Below are positions 1 to 7,902 of a stretch of DNA of 64,000 nt, piece after piece. How positions within the stretch are numbered: position 1 is the first letter of the stretch; every line of letters begins with the position of its first letter. The DNA is from JBGTCD01 sp041749015 (GTDB taxonomy: Bacteria > Bacteroidota > Bacteroidia > Cytophagales > Cyclobacteriaceae), in NCBI GenBank assembly GCA_041749015.1, contig JBGTCD010000108.1:8082-72081 (forward strand), read 5' to 3'. The translations under genes were made by a program, and so were the position numbers. The notes under the pieces were generated by a model. It worked only from the letters and a program-made list of their open reading frames with translations, was not told the origin of the DNA and made no database searches.

Positions 1-2944
1 CCCCGGATCCTGAAAAGTCGAATTTCAAAATACCTGACTCGTAGATTATTTTTACTTTGATTTCAGTACCATCATCGAGGGCCTCGGTGGCCTCCCAATA
101 ATTGGTGCTTTCTTTGGAAATCTTATTCATCAACCTTTTTCTACTGTAGTCAAGTAACTTTTCCATATAGTCCAGCACCTGGGAGGTGCCAAATTTTTCT
201 CCCAAGGACATCAGGGCTTTTTCTCCGGCATTTACAGAAGCCAGGGCACCTTGTAGGTCTGCCAGGTTTTCGTCAAGTGCACGGGTAGGCCAGGGGCCAT
301 TTAATAAAACCTGCTTAATAGCATCCCACCGTACTTCATCACCAGTTTGAAGCAGCATGGGTTCTATGATTACCCCTTCCTCTTCCAGCGTCTTGGCATC
401 AGGCGGCATAGAACCCGGTATTTTGCCTCCGATTTCAGCATGATGTGCCCGGTTGGCTACATAACCAATAAGGCGTTTTTCCTGGTCAAACACCGCCTTA
501 ATAAGCGTAATATCAGGCAGGTGAGACCCGCCAAAGGCCGGATGGTTGGTAATGACCACATCACCTGGTTTCAGGTCAATTTTTTCTATCACTGACCTGA
601 CGCAAATGCCCAGGCTGCCCAGGTGCACGGGTATGTGCGGGGCATTGGCAATCAGGTACCCTTCCGGACTCATCAGGGCGCAGGAAAAATCCAGCCGCTC
701 TTTTACATTCACAGAAAATGAGGCCCTTTGCAATAAAGCCCCCATTTGGTCTGCCACTGCCTTGAACCTGTTGGTAAATAGTTCCAAAAGGGCGGCCTCA
801 GGATGTGTGGCCTTTCCTGATGACTGCTCACCAACTTTTTCTAAAATCAAATCCCCATTGGAGGTTTGGCCCCCAGACCAGCCGGCCTCAATGAAAAGGG
901 TACTGGTCGCCCTGGTCATTAATTTGGGACCATGTATGGGATCAGAAGATTTTCCTTCCCTTGATGCTGGTGTATCGAGTTTTCTTTCTGCAATTTCTGA
1001 TTTTAGGGATACTGCTTCGATTTCTTTTCCCTCCAGCCAATGGCCGTAGATTTTTTTATATTCCCGGATAAAATCTTCCCTGATTCTATCTCCTTTGCCG
1101 ACTTCAATTGAAAGTGTGGTCGATTGTCCCTTAAGTCTGAGCAATAGGATGGAGTGCTTCCGATATATCCGTTTGGAATCACATCCCAGCTCAAGCAGCC
1201 GTTCCCTACCTTCTTTTTCCTGCTCTTTTATTAAGCCTTCGAGATCAGGCAGGAGGGCATCAAGCGGCAGGAGCCTTTCCTTTTCAATGGTCACAGCGCA
1301 TTCTGATGCAGCTATCCCTAAAGCACTGAGGATGCCGGCATCTCCGGGAACCAAAATGGTTTTAATATCGAGCAGAACTGCTACGGCACAGGCATGGAGG
1401 CCACCCGCACCCCCAAAGGCGACAAGAGTATATCCGGCCGGATCTTCCCCCCTGGCAAGGGATATTTTCCTTATCGCCTCAGCCATCTTTTCGTTGGCAA
1501 TGGTAAGAAATCCTTTTAGAATATCTTCAAACTTATAGTCTTCCCTGGTGATGCCTTCCAATTTATCTTTGACCTCCTTCAAAGCAGCCCTGGCCTTGTC
1601 GATGTCAATTGGGATCTCGATTTTCTCAGGATCAAGTCGACTCAGGAGCAGGTTGATATCGGTGAGGGTGAGCGGCCCTCCAAAGCCGTAACAGGCAGGG
1701 CCCGGCACCGAGCCTGCACTCTCAGGCCCCACCTGAAACCGCCCCAAATCATCTATAGTGCAAATCGACCCGCCTCCTGCAGCAATGGTCTCTATGGCAA
1801 GAGCCTGACCCTTGACAAAGGATTCGCCGGCCTTGGTTTCATATTGATAATCATAGGCACCATCATACCGCGATACATCGGTGCTGGTACCACCCATATC
1901 CAGGGTGATGATTTTATCGAAGCCTGCTTTTGCGGCTACCGCTACAGCACCTGCTACCCCGCCTGCCGGTCCGCTCAGGAGGCTGTCCTTTGGCAGAAAA
2001 CCCCGGGCCGGCATCAACTGACCGCCACTCGTCATCATCTGTACCCCGGGGATATGTTTGGTGATCTTTGATTTAAATCCGGCCATGATGGGGTCGAGAT
2101 AGGCATTGACCACAGTAGTGGAAGCCCTTGCGATCCAGCCCGCATCACCACTCATTTCAGAGGAGGCTGAGATGAATTTTAGACCCGCTTTCTCCAGTGC
2201 TTCCTTTATTTGGAGTTCATGGGTATTGTTTTTGGTGCTGTGCATAAAGGATATGGCCACAGACTCGGGACGGGATTCCAGGACAGCTTGTACCACCCTT
2301 GACCGTTCTTTGTCCTCAAGAGGGGTAATGACCGCTCCTGAAGCAGAGAGCCGCTCCTTTACCGTAATGACCGTATCGTAGAGCATTTTGGCCTTTTTTA
2401 CCTCAAGGGCAAAAAGGTCGGGCCTTTGTTGGTAGCCTATGGCCAGGAGGTCACGGTGCCCTTCGGTAATGACCAGGGCTGTTTTGGCACCTTTACCTTC
2501 CAGCAGGGTATTGGTGCCTCTGGTGCTCCCTACCCGGAGATTAATTTCGGGGAGCTTTTCTGATAACCCGGTACCTGTCATCAGGCGACATGCAAATACG
2601 GGCACTTCCTCCGGGGAAATGATTTCAATTATTTCTGATTTTAAATCGGTAGAAAATGGCCGGTCCAGTATTAGCTTGCTGCTCCTTGGATCAAAAGACT
2701 GTATAGTATAGTTTTCCTCTTGGGTGCCTTCAGGTGTTACCGGATAGCCTTCAAGGACATGGCTCTCAAATGCCCAACTGTGGTCGATGACCAGCGTTTC
2801 GGAACCGGGGTGCTCAAGGATTTTGGCTCTGAGGGCACTGTGGCTGAGAATTTTTAGTCTTATTTTCTTACCTGCCGGACTGATGCCCAGGCAGTCGGTG
2901 AAGGTGCCTCCTGTATCAATGCTTATTTCCCAGGGTTTGGCCAT
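1..2944 (-). CDS. Fused hydantoinase A/B (5-oxoprolinase-like), C-terminus cut by window start
   Basis: Probable ATP-dependent 5-oxoprolinase or N-methylhydantoinase-type amidohydrolase, opening cyclic amides such as 5-oxoproline in the cytoplasm. The first 981 codons are in the window and stay open. The N-terminal HyuA half starts with the nucleotide-binding motif DTGGTFTD (residues 10-17) and has a second, LDMGGTSTDVSRYDG, further in. The HyuB half begins about residue 640 and contains TNHPAFGGSHLPD and NRAHHAEIGG. HyuA and HyuB in one chain match the roughly 1,250-residue 5-oxoprolinase architecture, so about 250-300 residues should lie beyond base 1. The ATG at 2944 is chosen because the family motif follows at once. 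It overlaps the upstream small gene by 22 bases. The family is certain; the exact substrate cannot be told from sequence. Confidence 0.9.
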   Translation of the reverse strand, partial: MAKPWEISIDTGGTFTDCLGISPAGKKIRLKILSHSALRAKILEHPGSETLVIDHSWAFESHVLEGYPVTPEGTQEENYTIQSFDPRSSKLILDRPFSTDLKSEIIEIISPEEVPVFACRLMTGTGLSEKLPEINLRVGSTRGTNTLLEGKGAKTALVITEGHRDLLAIGYQQRPDLFALEVKKAKMLYDTVITVKERLSASGAVITPLEDKERSRVVQAVLESRPESVAISFMHSTKNNTHELQIKEALEKAGLKFISASSEMSGDAGWIARASTTVVNAYLDPIMAGFKSKITKHIPGVQMMTSGGQLMPARGFLPKDSLLSGPAGGVAGAVAVAAKAGFDKIITLDMGGTSTDVSRYDGAYDYQYETKAGESFVKGQALAIETIAAGGGSICTIDDLGRFQVGPESAGSVPGPACYGFGGPLTLTDINLLLSRLDPEKIEIPIDIDKARAALKEVKDKLEGITREDYKFEDILKGFLTIANEKMAEAIRKISLARGEDPAGYTLVAFGGAGGLHACAVAVLLDIKTILVPGDAGILSALGIAASECAVTIEKERLLPLDALLPDLEGLIKEQEKEGRERLLELGCDSKRIYRKHSILLLRLKGQSTTLSIEVGKGDRIREDFIREYKKIYGHWLEGKEIEAVSLKSEIAERKLDTPASREGKSSDPIHGPKLMTRATSTLFIEAGWSGGQTSNGDLILEKVGEQSSGKATHPEAALLELFTNRFKAVADQMGALLQRASFSVNVKERLDFSCALMSPEGYLIANAPHIPVHLGSLGICVRSVIEKIDLKPGDVVITNHPAFGGSHLPDITLIKAVFDQEKRLIGYVANRAHHAEIGGKIPGSMPPDAKTLEEEGVIIEPMLLQTGDEVRWDAIKQVLLNGPWPTRALDENLADLQGALASVNAGEKALMSLGEKFGTSQVLDYMEKLLDYSRKRLMNKISKESTNYWEATEALDDGTEIKVKIIYESGILKFDFSGSG

Positions 2945-3201
2945 GAGTGGTTTTTAGGAACAAAGTATAGAATTTTATCCTTATTCCTCAATATTACCAT
3001 TGGCTCTTTTAAATCATTAATGCAAAATTGATGGTCTGAAAAATCCGGGTCCTCATGAAAGGATTTTAGTATGGGCAGGTTATCAATAGCAGGATCTGAT
3101 ATTTTGGCTACCAGGGTGAGATTATGATAGCTGAGCACTGCGATAAAAATCAATATCAGCGTCAGGGCAAAAGGTTTTTGAAATCGGTGTGGTACTTTCA
3201 T
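2923..3201 (-). CDS. Small membrane-anchored hypothetical protein
   Basis: A 92-residue protein I do not recognise. It has a basic N-terminus (MKVPHRFQK), one hydrophobic segment at about residues 11-28 (LTLILIFIAVLSYHNLTLVA), then a polar, acidic stretch, suggesting a single-pass membrane protein with its C-terminus outside the cytoplasm. Its last 22 bases overlap the start of the oxoprolinase gene on the same strand, which suggests translational coupling. No domain or catalytic motif is visible. It could be a spurious frame, but the ATG start, the clean hydrophobic segment and the position at the head of the transcription unit favour a real gene. Confidence 0.5.
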   Translation of the reverse strand: MKVPHRFQKPFALTLILIFIAVLSYHNLTLVAKISDPAIDNLPILKSFHEDPDFSDHQFCINDLKEPMVILRNKDKILYFVPKNHSWPNPGK

Positions 3202-3253
3202 GGCCTTCAGGTATCAGGGTTTATGATGTATAGATGCCCGAAAGGCAGGAAAA

Positions 3254-3287
3254 GTTGCATCACATTTAAAAAATATCTATTAATTTG
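3254..3287 (+). promoter_or_regulatory. Weak candidate Bacteroidota promoter for the MaoC-type gene
   Basis: GTTG at 3254-3257 is followed 22 bases later by TTAATTTG at 3280-3287, one mismatch from the Bacteroidota -7 element TAnnTTTG. The spacing is a little long. Transcription would begin near 3294, about 18 bases before the ATG at 3312. Confidence 0.3.
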
Positions 3288-3311
3288 TCGGACCAATAAA
3301 ATTGAGCTGCC

Positions 3312-3785
3312 ATGTCCAAGTTGCTGATACAAAGCCATGACGAATTTGCTACCTACGAAGGAAAAGAGTTAGGGGTATCGGATTTTATGAAAATTACCCA
3401 GGAACAGATCGACCTCTTTGCCGATGCCACCCTTGACCACCAGTGGATCCATACTGATCCGGAGCGGGCAAAAAAAGAGGGTGCTTTTGGGGGCACTATA
3501 GCCCATGGGTACCTGGCCTTATCCGTAGTACCCCATCTTTGGGATCAGATTGTGGAGTTCCGAAATATCAAAATGATGATCAATTACGGGGTCGAAAAGC
3601 TCAAGTTTAACGAGCCGGTATGCGTTAATAGCGAAATCAGGCTCCGGGCATCTTTAAAATCAATTCTAAACCTAAGGGGCATCACCAAATTTGAGGTAGA
3701 GGTGCGCCTGGAGATCAATGGGTCTGAAAAACCTGCCTTTACCGGGGTGTTGGTATTTCTCTACCATTTCTACCCCAGCGCTTAG
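3312..3785 (+). CDS. MaoC/NodN-family hydratase (hot-dog fold)
   Basis: A 157-residue single hot-dog-fold protein of the MaoC-like (R)-specific enoyl-CoA hydratase family, close to NodN-type members. Such enzymes hydrate trans-2-enoyl-CoA to (R)-3-hydroxyacyl-CoA. The segment DATLDHQWIHTDPERA (residues 38-53) carries the expected catalytic pair, Asp42 and His47, five residues apart. The following GGTIAHGYLALS is the conserved loop and helix. The length is typical of the stand-alone version. It is convergent with lspA: its stop ends two bases from the lspA stop. Substrate and pathway cannot be assigned. Confidence 0.85.
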   Translation: MSKLLIQSHDEFATYEGKELGVSDFMKITQEQIDLFADATLDHQWIHTDPERAKKEGAFGGTIAHGYLALSVVPHLWDQIVEFRNIKMMINYGVEKLKFNEPVCVNSEIRLRASLKSILNLRGITKFEVEVRLEINGSEKPAFTGVLVFLYHFYPSA

Positions 3786-3787
3786 GC

Positions 3788-4504
3788 TTAATCCAAAGTT
3801 TTATTTTCGTCTGAAGGCTTATCATCGGAAATAACATCCTCCTCATCAGGAATTGGCTCTGTAGTCGTATTTTCTGTATCTGAAGAGGGTGAGTCATTTT
3901 CAGCTTTAGGGCTTTCTTTTTGTTCAAAAAATCGCTTTTGAAAGATCAGAATAAAGAGTACGCCTAAGAATATGGATGAATCAGCGATGTTGAATACCGG
4001 GCTGAAAAACAGGAAATAATCACCGCCTAAGAAGGGCACCCAATCAGGGTAATAGCCATCGAATAACGGAAAATATAGCATGTCAATCACCTGGCCATGA
4101 AACCATCTTGCCGGTGAGCCTGGAGGGGCATTGTCCAGCCATACCCCATAAAAGGTGCTGTCGATCACATTGCCGATAGCACCGCCTAAAATCAGGGCCA
4201 TGCAAATGACCAGGCCACTTTTAGCCTTATTTTTAATAAGAAAGTACAGGTAAATCCCAATCCCCACCATGGCCAAAAGTCTGAAAATGGTCAGGGCTAT
4301 TTTCCCATATTCATTATCCCAGCTTATGCCGAAAGCCATTCCGGGATTGAGGAGATAATGGATCCGAAACCAACTGCCTATGACATTGAATTCTTCATGG
4401 AGATCCATGTTAAAATATACCAAAAGTTTGGTGGTCTGATCGAAGATTACAATTACCAGTGCAATCAAAAAATACCGAATCACATTCTTTTTAAAATTTT
4501 CCAA
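3788..4504 (-). CDS. lspA: Lipoprotein signal peptidase (signal peptidase II)
   Basis: Inner-membrane aspartyl protease that removes the signal peptide of prolipoproteins after lipid attachment. The 238-residue protein has four hydrophobic segments. Family motifs are DQTTKLL (22-28), NPGMAFG (53-59), GNVID (111-115), and the catalytic aspartates in GQVIDMLYFP (Asp141) and FNIADSSIFLG (Asp175). About 20 extra residues lie between the GNVID and GQVID motifs. The C-terminus is an acidic, low-complexity tail of about 45 residues beyond the last helix, probably cytoplasmic. It lies two bases after ileS, as in many bacteria. Several proteins encoded in this window carry lipoboxes and would be its substrates. 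Confidence 0.95.
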   Translation of the reverse strand: MENFKKNVIRYFLIALVIVIFDQTTKLLVYFNMDLHEEFNVIGSWFRIHYLLNPGMAFGISWDNEYGKIALTIFRLLAMVGIGIYLYFLIKNKAKSGLVICMALILGGAIGNVIDSTFYGVWLDNAPPGSPARWFHGQVIDMLYFPLFDGYYPDWVPFLGGDYFLFFSPVFNIADSSIFLGVLFILIFQKRFFEQKESPKAENDSPSSDTENTTTEPIPDEEDVISDDKPSDENKTLD

Positions 4505-4506
4505 TA

Positions 4507-7500
4507 CTATAGTTCAAGTTTTACCAATAGTTTATAAGCCTCTATTTCAAACTCAGTACCTCCCGCCAATTGGTCTACAAACTTTAGCTCATGGGCCTGT
4601 GTCTCTTTGCAAATATAGTCTTTATGATTTTCAATAGCCTCAACGGGGGTGTGCCCATTTTTTTGAATAGAAATCCGAATTTTATCCTGCACATCCAGCC
4701 CCATATCTTTCCTGAGGTTTTGCACCCTGTTTACCAGATCCCGGGCTATGCCCTCATTTTTTAGCGCATCGGTGAGGGTAATGTCCAGGGCTACCGTTAC
4801 CTTTTCCTCACGGGCTACCGACCATCCGGGGATGTCATCGTAGCTGATCTCCACATCATCCAATTCAATGGGGATAAGGCCCTGTGAGGTTTTGATATCG
4901 ATAGTATTTCCTGATTCCAGGCTTTTTATATCATCCTTCTTGAGGTTCACAATGGGCCCTGAAAGCTCTTTCAGCAAAGCACCGTAGCGCGCACCTAATT
5001 TTTTGAAGTCAGGCTTGATCTTTTTTACGATAACGCTGCCTTCCTCATCTTTGAGATAGGAAACGGCTTTTACATTCACTTCCGAAAGAAATACTTCTTC
5101 CACCGCCTTGAGCTGAGACTCGAATTTATTATTGGGCACCGGTATTAATATTTTCGAAAGGGGTTGCCTTACCTTGATCCGGTGCTTTTTTCTCAGTGAA
5201 TGCACCAGGGAGGAAATATTTTGAGCCATCCGCATTCTGTCCTCCAGATCGGTATCAATCCGCGATTCATTCGGGCTTGGAAATTCCGCCAGATGTACGG
5301 AAGGTGAAGCTTCCTTTTTGGTGACCAGGTTTAAATCTCTGAATAAATGCTCTGCATAAAATGGCGCAATGGGAGCGATAAGCCTTGCAATTTGCTCAAG
5401 ACATTGATATAAGGTCTGATAGGCTGCAGTTTTGTCCATCTGGACAGCGGCATCCCCAGCGACACCACCGGGTTGCCAAAACCTTTTTCTGTTGAGCCTG
5501 ACGTACCAGTTGCTCAGGTCATCAATGGTAAAATCCTGGATCATTCTGGCTGCACGGGTAGGCTCATATTCCGCGTATGCGGCATCTACAGATTTGATAA
5601 GGGTATTGAGTCTGGACCTGACCCAGCGGTCCAGCTCGGTAAGGTGCTGGTCGGCCACTTCTGCCTGAGAGTAGTCAAAACCATCCAGATTGGCATATAG
5701 GGCAAAAAAAGCATAGGTATTGTGGAGGGTGCCAAAAAATCTGCGCTGGACTTCCTCCACGCCTCCAATATTGAATTTAAGATTATCCCAGGGGTTGGCA
5801 TTGCTGATCATGTACCATCTCAAAGCATCAGGGCCATAATCTTTGATGGACTTGAACGGGTCTACGGCATTGCCCAATCGTTTGGACATTTTATTACCAT
5901 CTTTATCCAGCACCAGCCCATTAGCAATCACATTTTTAAAGGCCACTTTACCATAGAGCATGGTAGCCAGGGCATGAAGGGTAAAAAACCATCCGCGGGT
6001 CTGGTCTACCCCTTCAGCAATAAAATCGGCCGGGAAGTTATCTTCAAAGATATCTTTATTTTCAAAAGGGAAATGCCACTGGGCATAGGGCATCGCCCCG
6101 GAATCAAACCATACATCCACCAGATCGGGCTCGCGGTACATGGGCGTACCTGTATCGCTAACCAACACCACCGCATCCACATAGGGTTTGTGCAGGTCGA
6201 TTTCCTTGTCTTCATAGGGAGATTTTTCCATCAGCCCTGCAGCTATTGCTTTTTCGATTTCGGCTTCAAATTCCCGGATAGACCCGATGCATTTAATCTC
6301 AGTGCCATCCTTTGAAACCCAGATTGGCAATGGTGTTCCCCAGAATCTTGACCGGCTCAGATTCCAGTCTACCAGATTTTCCAGCCAGTTGCCAAACCGT
6401 CCCGTCCCGGTGCTTGCAGGTTTCCAGTTGATGGTATTGTTTAATGCTACCAGCTCATCTTTAAAAGCAGTAGTGCGGATAAACCAGGAATCCAATGGGT
6501 AGTACAATACCGGCTTATCGGTACGCCAGCAATGCGGGTAGCTGTGCTCGTATTTTTCTACCTTAAAGGCTTTATTTTCTTCTTTCAGAATGATGGATAT
6601 GATAATGTCGGTGGACTTGTAGTTTTTGACTGACTCATCTTCATCCAGATAATTTTTTACAAAAAAACTATCTGCATCGTATTCTTTGTGAGCAGTAATG
6701 GCATATGCTGCCATTTTTTCTACAAGGTATTGACCTACTACTGGGATGAATTTTCCTTTTTTATCCACTACAGGCACATTATTGCCCTGATCGTCTGTGA
6801 CAAAAATACCCGGAATGCCCTGCTGCTCTAATGTGCGGTAGTCATCAGATCCAAAGGCTTTTGCCATGTGCACAATACCCGTACCATCCTCCGTAGTCAC
6901 GAAATCGCCACTGATGACCGTAAAGGCCGGGGATTCCAATGGCACGAAGGGCATGAGTTGCTCGTAAGTCATGCCCAGCAGGTCCTTTCCCTTAAATTCC
7001 TCAATAATTTTATAAGGAATCAGGGGGCCTCCGGGTGCATACTCCTCCAGAGCCATAGATTCAGCTTTTGGATTGAAGTAGGAGGTCATTCTTGCCTTGG
7101 CAAGGATCACCTTGACCGGCTTAAAGGTATAGGGGTTGAAGGTTGCTACCTTTACATAATCTAATTTTTCCCCCACGGCCAGGGCGGAGTTTGAAGGGAG
7201 GGTCCACGGGGTGGTGGTCCAGGCCAGAAAATATTCATCCTCTTTGCCCTTAATCTTAAACTGAGCCGTAACGGAGGTGTCTTTGATGTCCCTGTAACAG
7301 CCGGGCTGATTGAGCTCATGAGAACTCAGGCCGGTACCTGCTGCCGGAGAATAAGGCTGGATGGTATACCCTTTATAAATAAGGTCTTTATCATAAAGTT
7401 GCTTTAAGACCCACCACAGGGTTTCCATGTAGTCCTTATCAAAAGTCACATACGGATGCTCCAGGTCAACCCAATAGCCCATTTCTTTGGTGAGTTGATC

Positions 7501-7902
7501 CCATTCATCCTTAAATTTCATCACTGTTTCACGGCACTTTTGATTATACGCTTCTACACTGATTTTTTTGCCGATGTCTTCCTTTGTGATGCCCAGTTCT
7601 TTTTCTACCTGCAGCTCTACCGGTAGGCCATGCGTGTCCCATCCGCCTTTGCGCTTGACCTGATAGCCTTTTTGAGTCTTGTACCTGCAGAATAGGTCCT
7701 TAATAGCCCGTGCCATTACATGGTGGATCCCCGGGGTGCCATTGGCGGAGGGTGGTCCTTCATAAAATGTAAAAGTGGGCCGGCCTTCCCGTTCTGAAAT
7801 TGCCTTCTCAAAGATTTTTTCTTCTTCCCAATATTTGAGAATATTCTTTGCGAGCTCCGGATAGTTTGCGGTTTTATATTCTTGGTACTTCATTGAATGC
7901 AT
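4507..7902 (-). CDS. ileS: Isoleucyl-tRNA synthetase, IleRS2-like with GIHH signature
   Basis: Charges tRNA-Ile. The 1,131-residue class I synthetase has catalytic, editing and anticodon-binding regions plus a long C-terminal part resembling the eukaryotic-like (IleRS2) type. KMSKR is intact (GNKMSKRLGN). The HIGH site reads ANGTPGIHHVMARAIKD, so the canonical H-x-G-H is replaced by G-I-H-H (residues 58-61, bases 7720-7731). The editing-domain segment TTTPWTLPSN is present. The ATG at 7902 overlaps the stop of the upstream exporter as TGATG, suggesting coupled translation; an ATG three codons later (7893) is an alternative. lspA follows after two bases. In many Bacteroidota a dksA-like gene sits between ileS and lspA, and none is present here. 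Confidence 0.97.
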   Translation of the reverse strand: MHSMKYQEYKTANYPELAKNILKYWEEEKIFEKAISEREGRPTFTFYEGPPSANGTPGIHHVMARAIKDLFCRYKTQKGYQVKRKGGWDTHGLPVELQVEKELGITKEDIGKKISVEAYNQKCRETVMKFKDEWDQLTKEMGYWVDLEHPYVTFDKDYMETLWWVLKQLYDKDLIYKGYTIQPYSPAAGTGLSSHELNQPGCYRDIKDTSVTAQFKIKGKEDEYFLAWTTTPWTLPSNSALAVGEKLDYVKVATFNPYTFKPVKVILAKARMTSYFNPKAESMALEEYAPGGPLIPYKIIEEFKGKDLLGMTYEQLMPFVPLESPAFTVISGDFVTTEDGTGIVHMAKAFGSDDYRTLEQQGIPGIFVTDDQGNNVPVVDKKGKFIPVVGQYLVEKMAAYAITAHKEYDADSFFVKNYLDEDESVKNYKSTDIIISIILKEENKAFKVEKYEHSYPHCWRTDKPVLYYPLDSWFIRTTAFKDELVALNNTINWKPASTGTGRFGNWLENLVDWNLSRSRFWGTPLPIWVSKDGTEIKCIGSIREFEAEIEKAIAAGLMEKSPYEDKEIDLHKPYVDAVVLVSDTGTPMYREPDLVDVWFDSGAMPYAQWHFPFENKDIFEDNFPADFIAEGVDQTRGWFFTLHALATMLYGKVAFKNVIANGLVLDKDGNKMSKRLGNAVDPFKSIKDYGPDALRWYMISNANPWDNLKFNIGGVEEVQRRFFGTLHNTYAFFALYANLDGFDYSQAEVADQHLTELDRWVRSRLNTLIKSVDAAYAEYEPTRAARMIQDFTIDDLSNWYVRLNRKRFWQPGGVAGDAAVQMDKTAAYQTLYQCLEQIARLIAPIAPFYAEHLFRDLNLVTKKEASPSVHLAEFPSPNESRIDTDLEDRMRMAQNISSLVHSLRKKHRIKVRQPLSKILIPVPNNKFESQLKAVEEVFLSEVNVKAVSYLKDEEGSVIVKKIKPDFKKLGARYGALLKELSGPIVNLKKDDIKSLESGNTIDIKTSQGLIPIELDDVEISYDDIPGWSVAREEKVTVALDITLTDALKNEGIARDLVNRVQNLRKDMGLDVQDKIRISIQKNGHTPVEAIENHKDYICKETQAHELKFVDQLAGGTEFEIEAYKLLVKLEL

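Noticed and set aside
546..1538. Plus-strand genes at the left end
   Set aside because: They are antisense to an intact hydantoinase/oxoprolinase frame with clear family motifs.
5722..6315. Plus-strand gene inside ileS
   Set aside because: It lies wholly antisense to a well-conserved part of ileS and has no features of its own.
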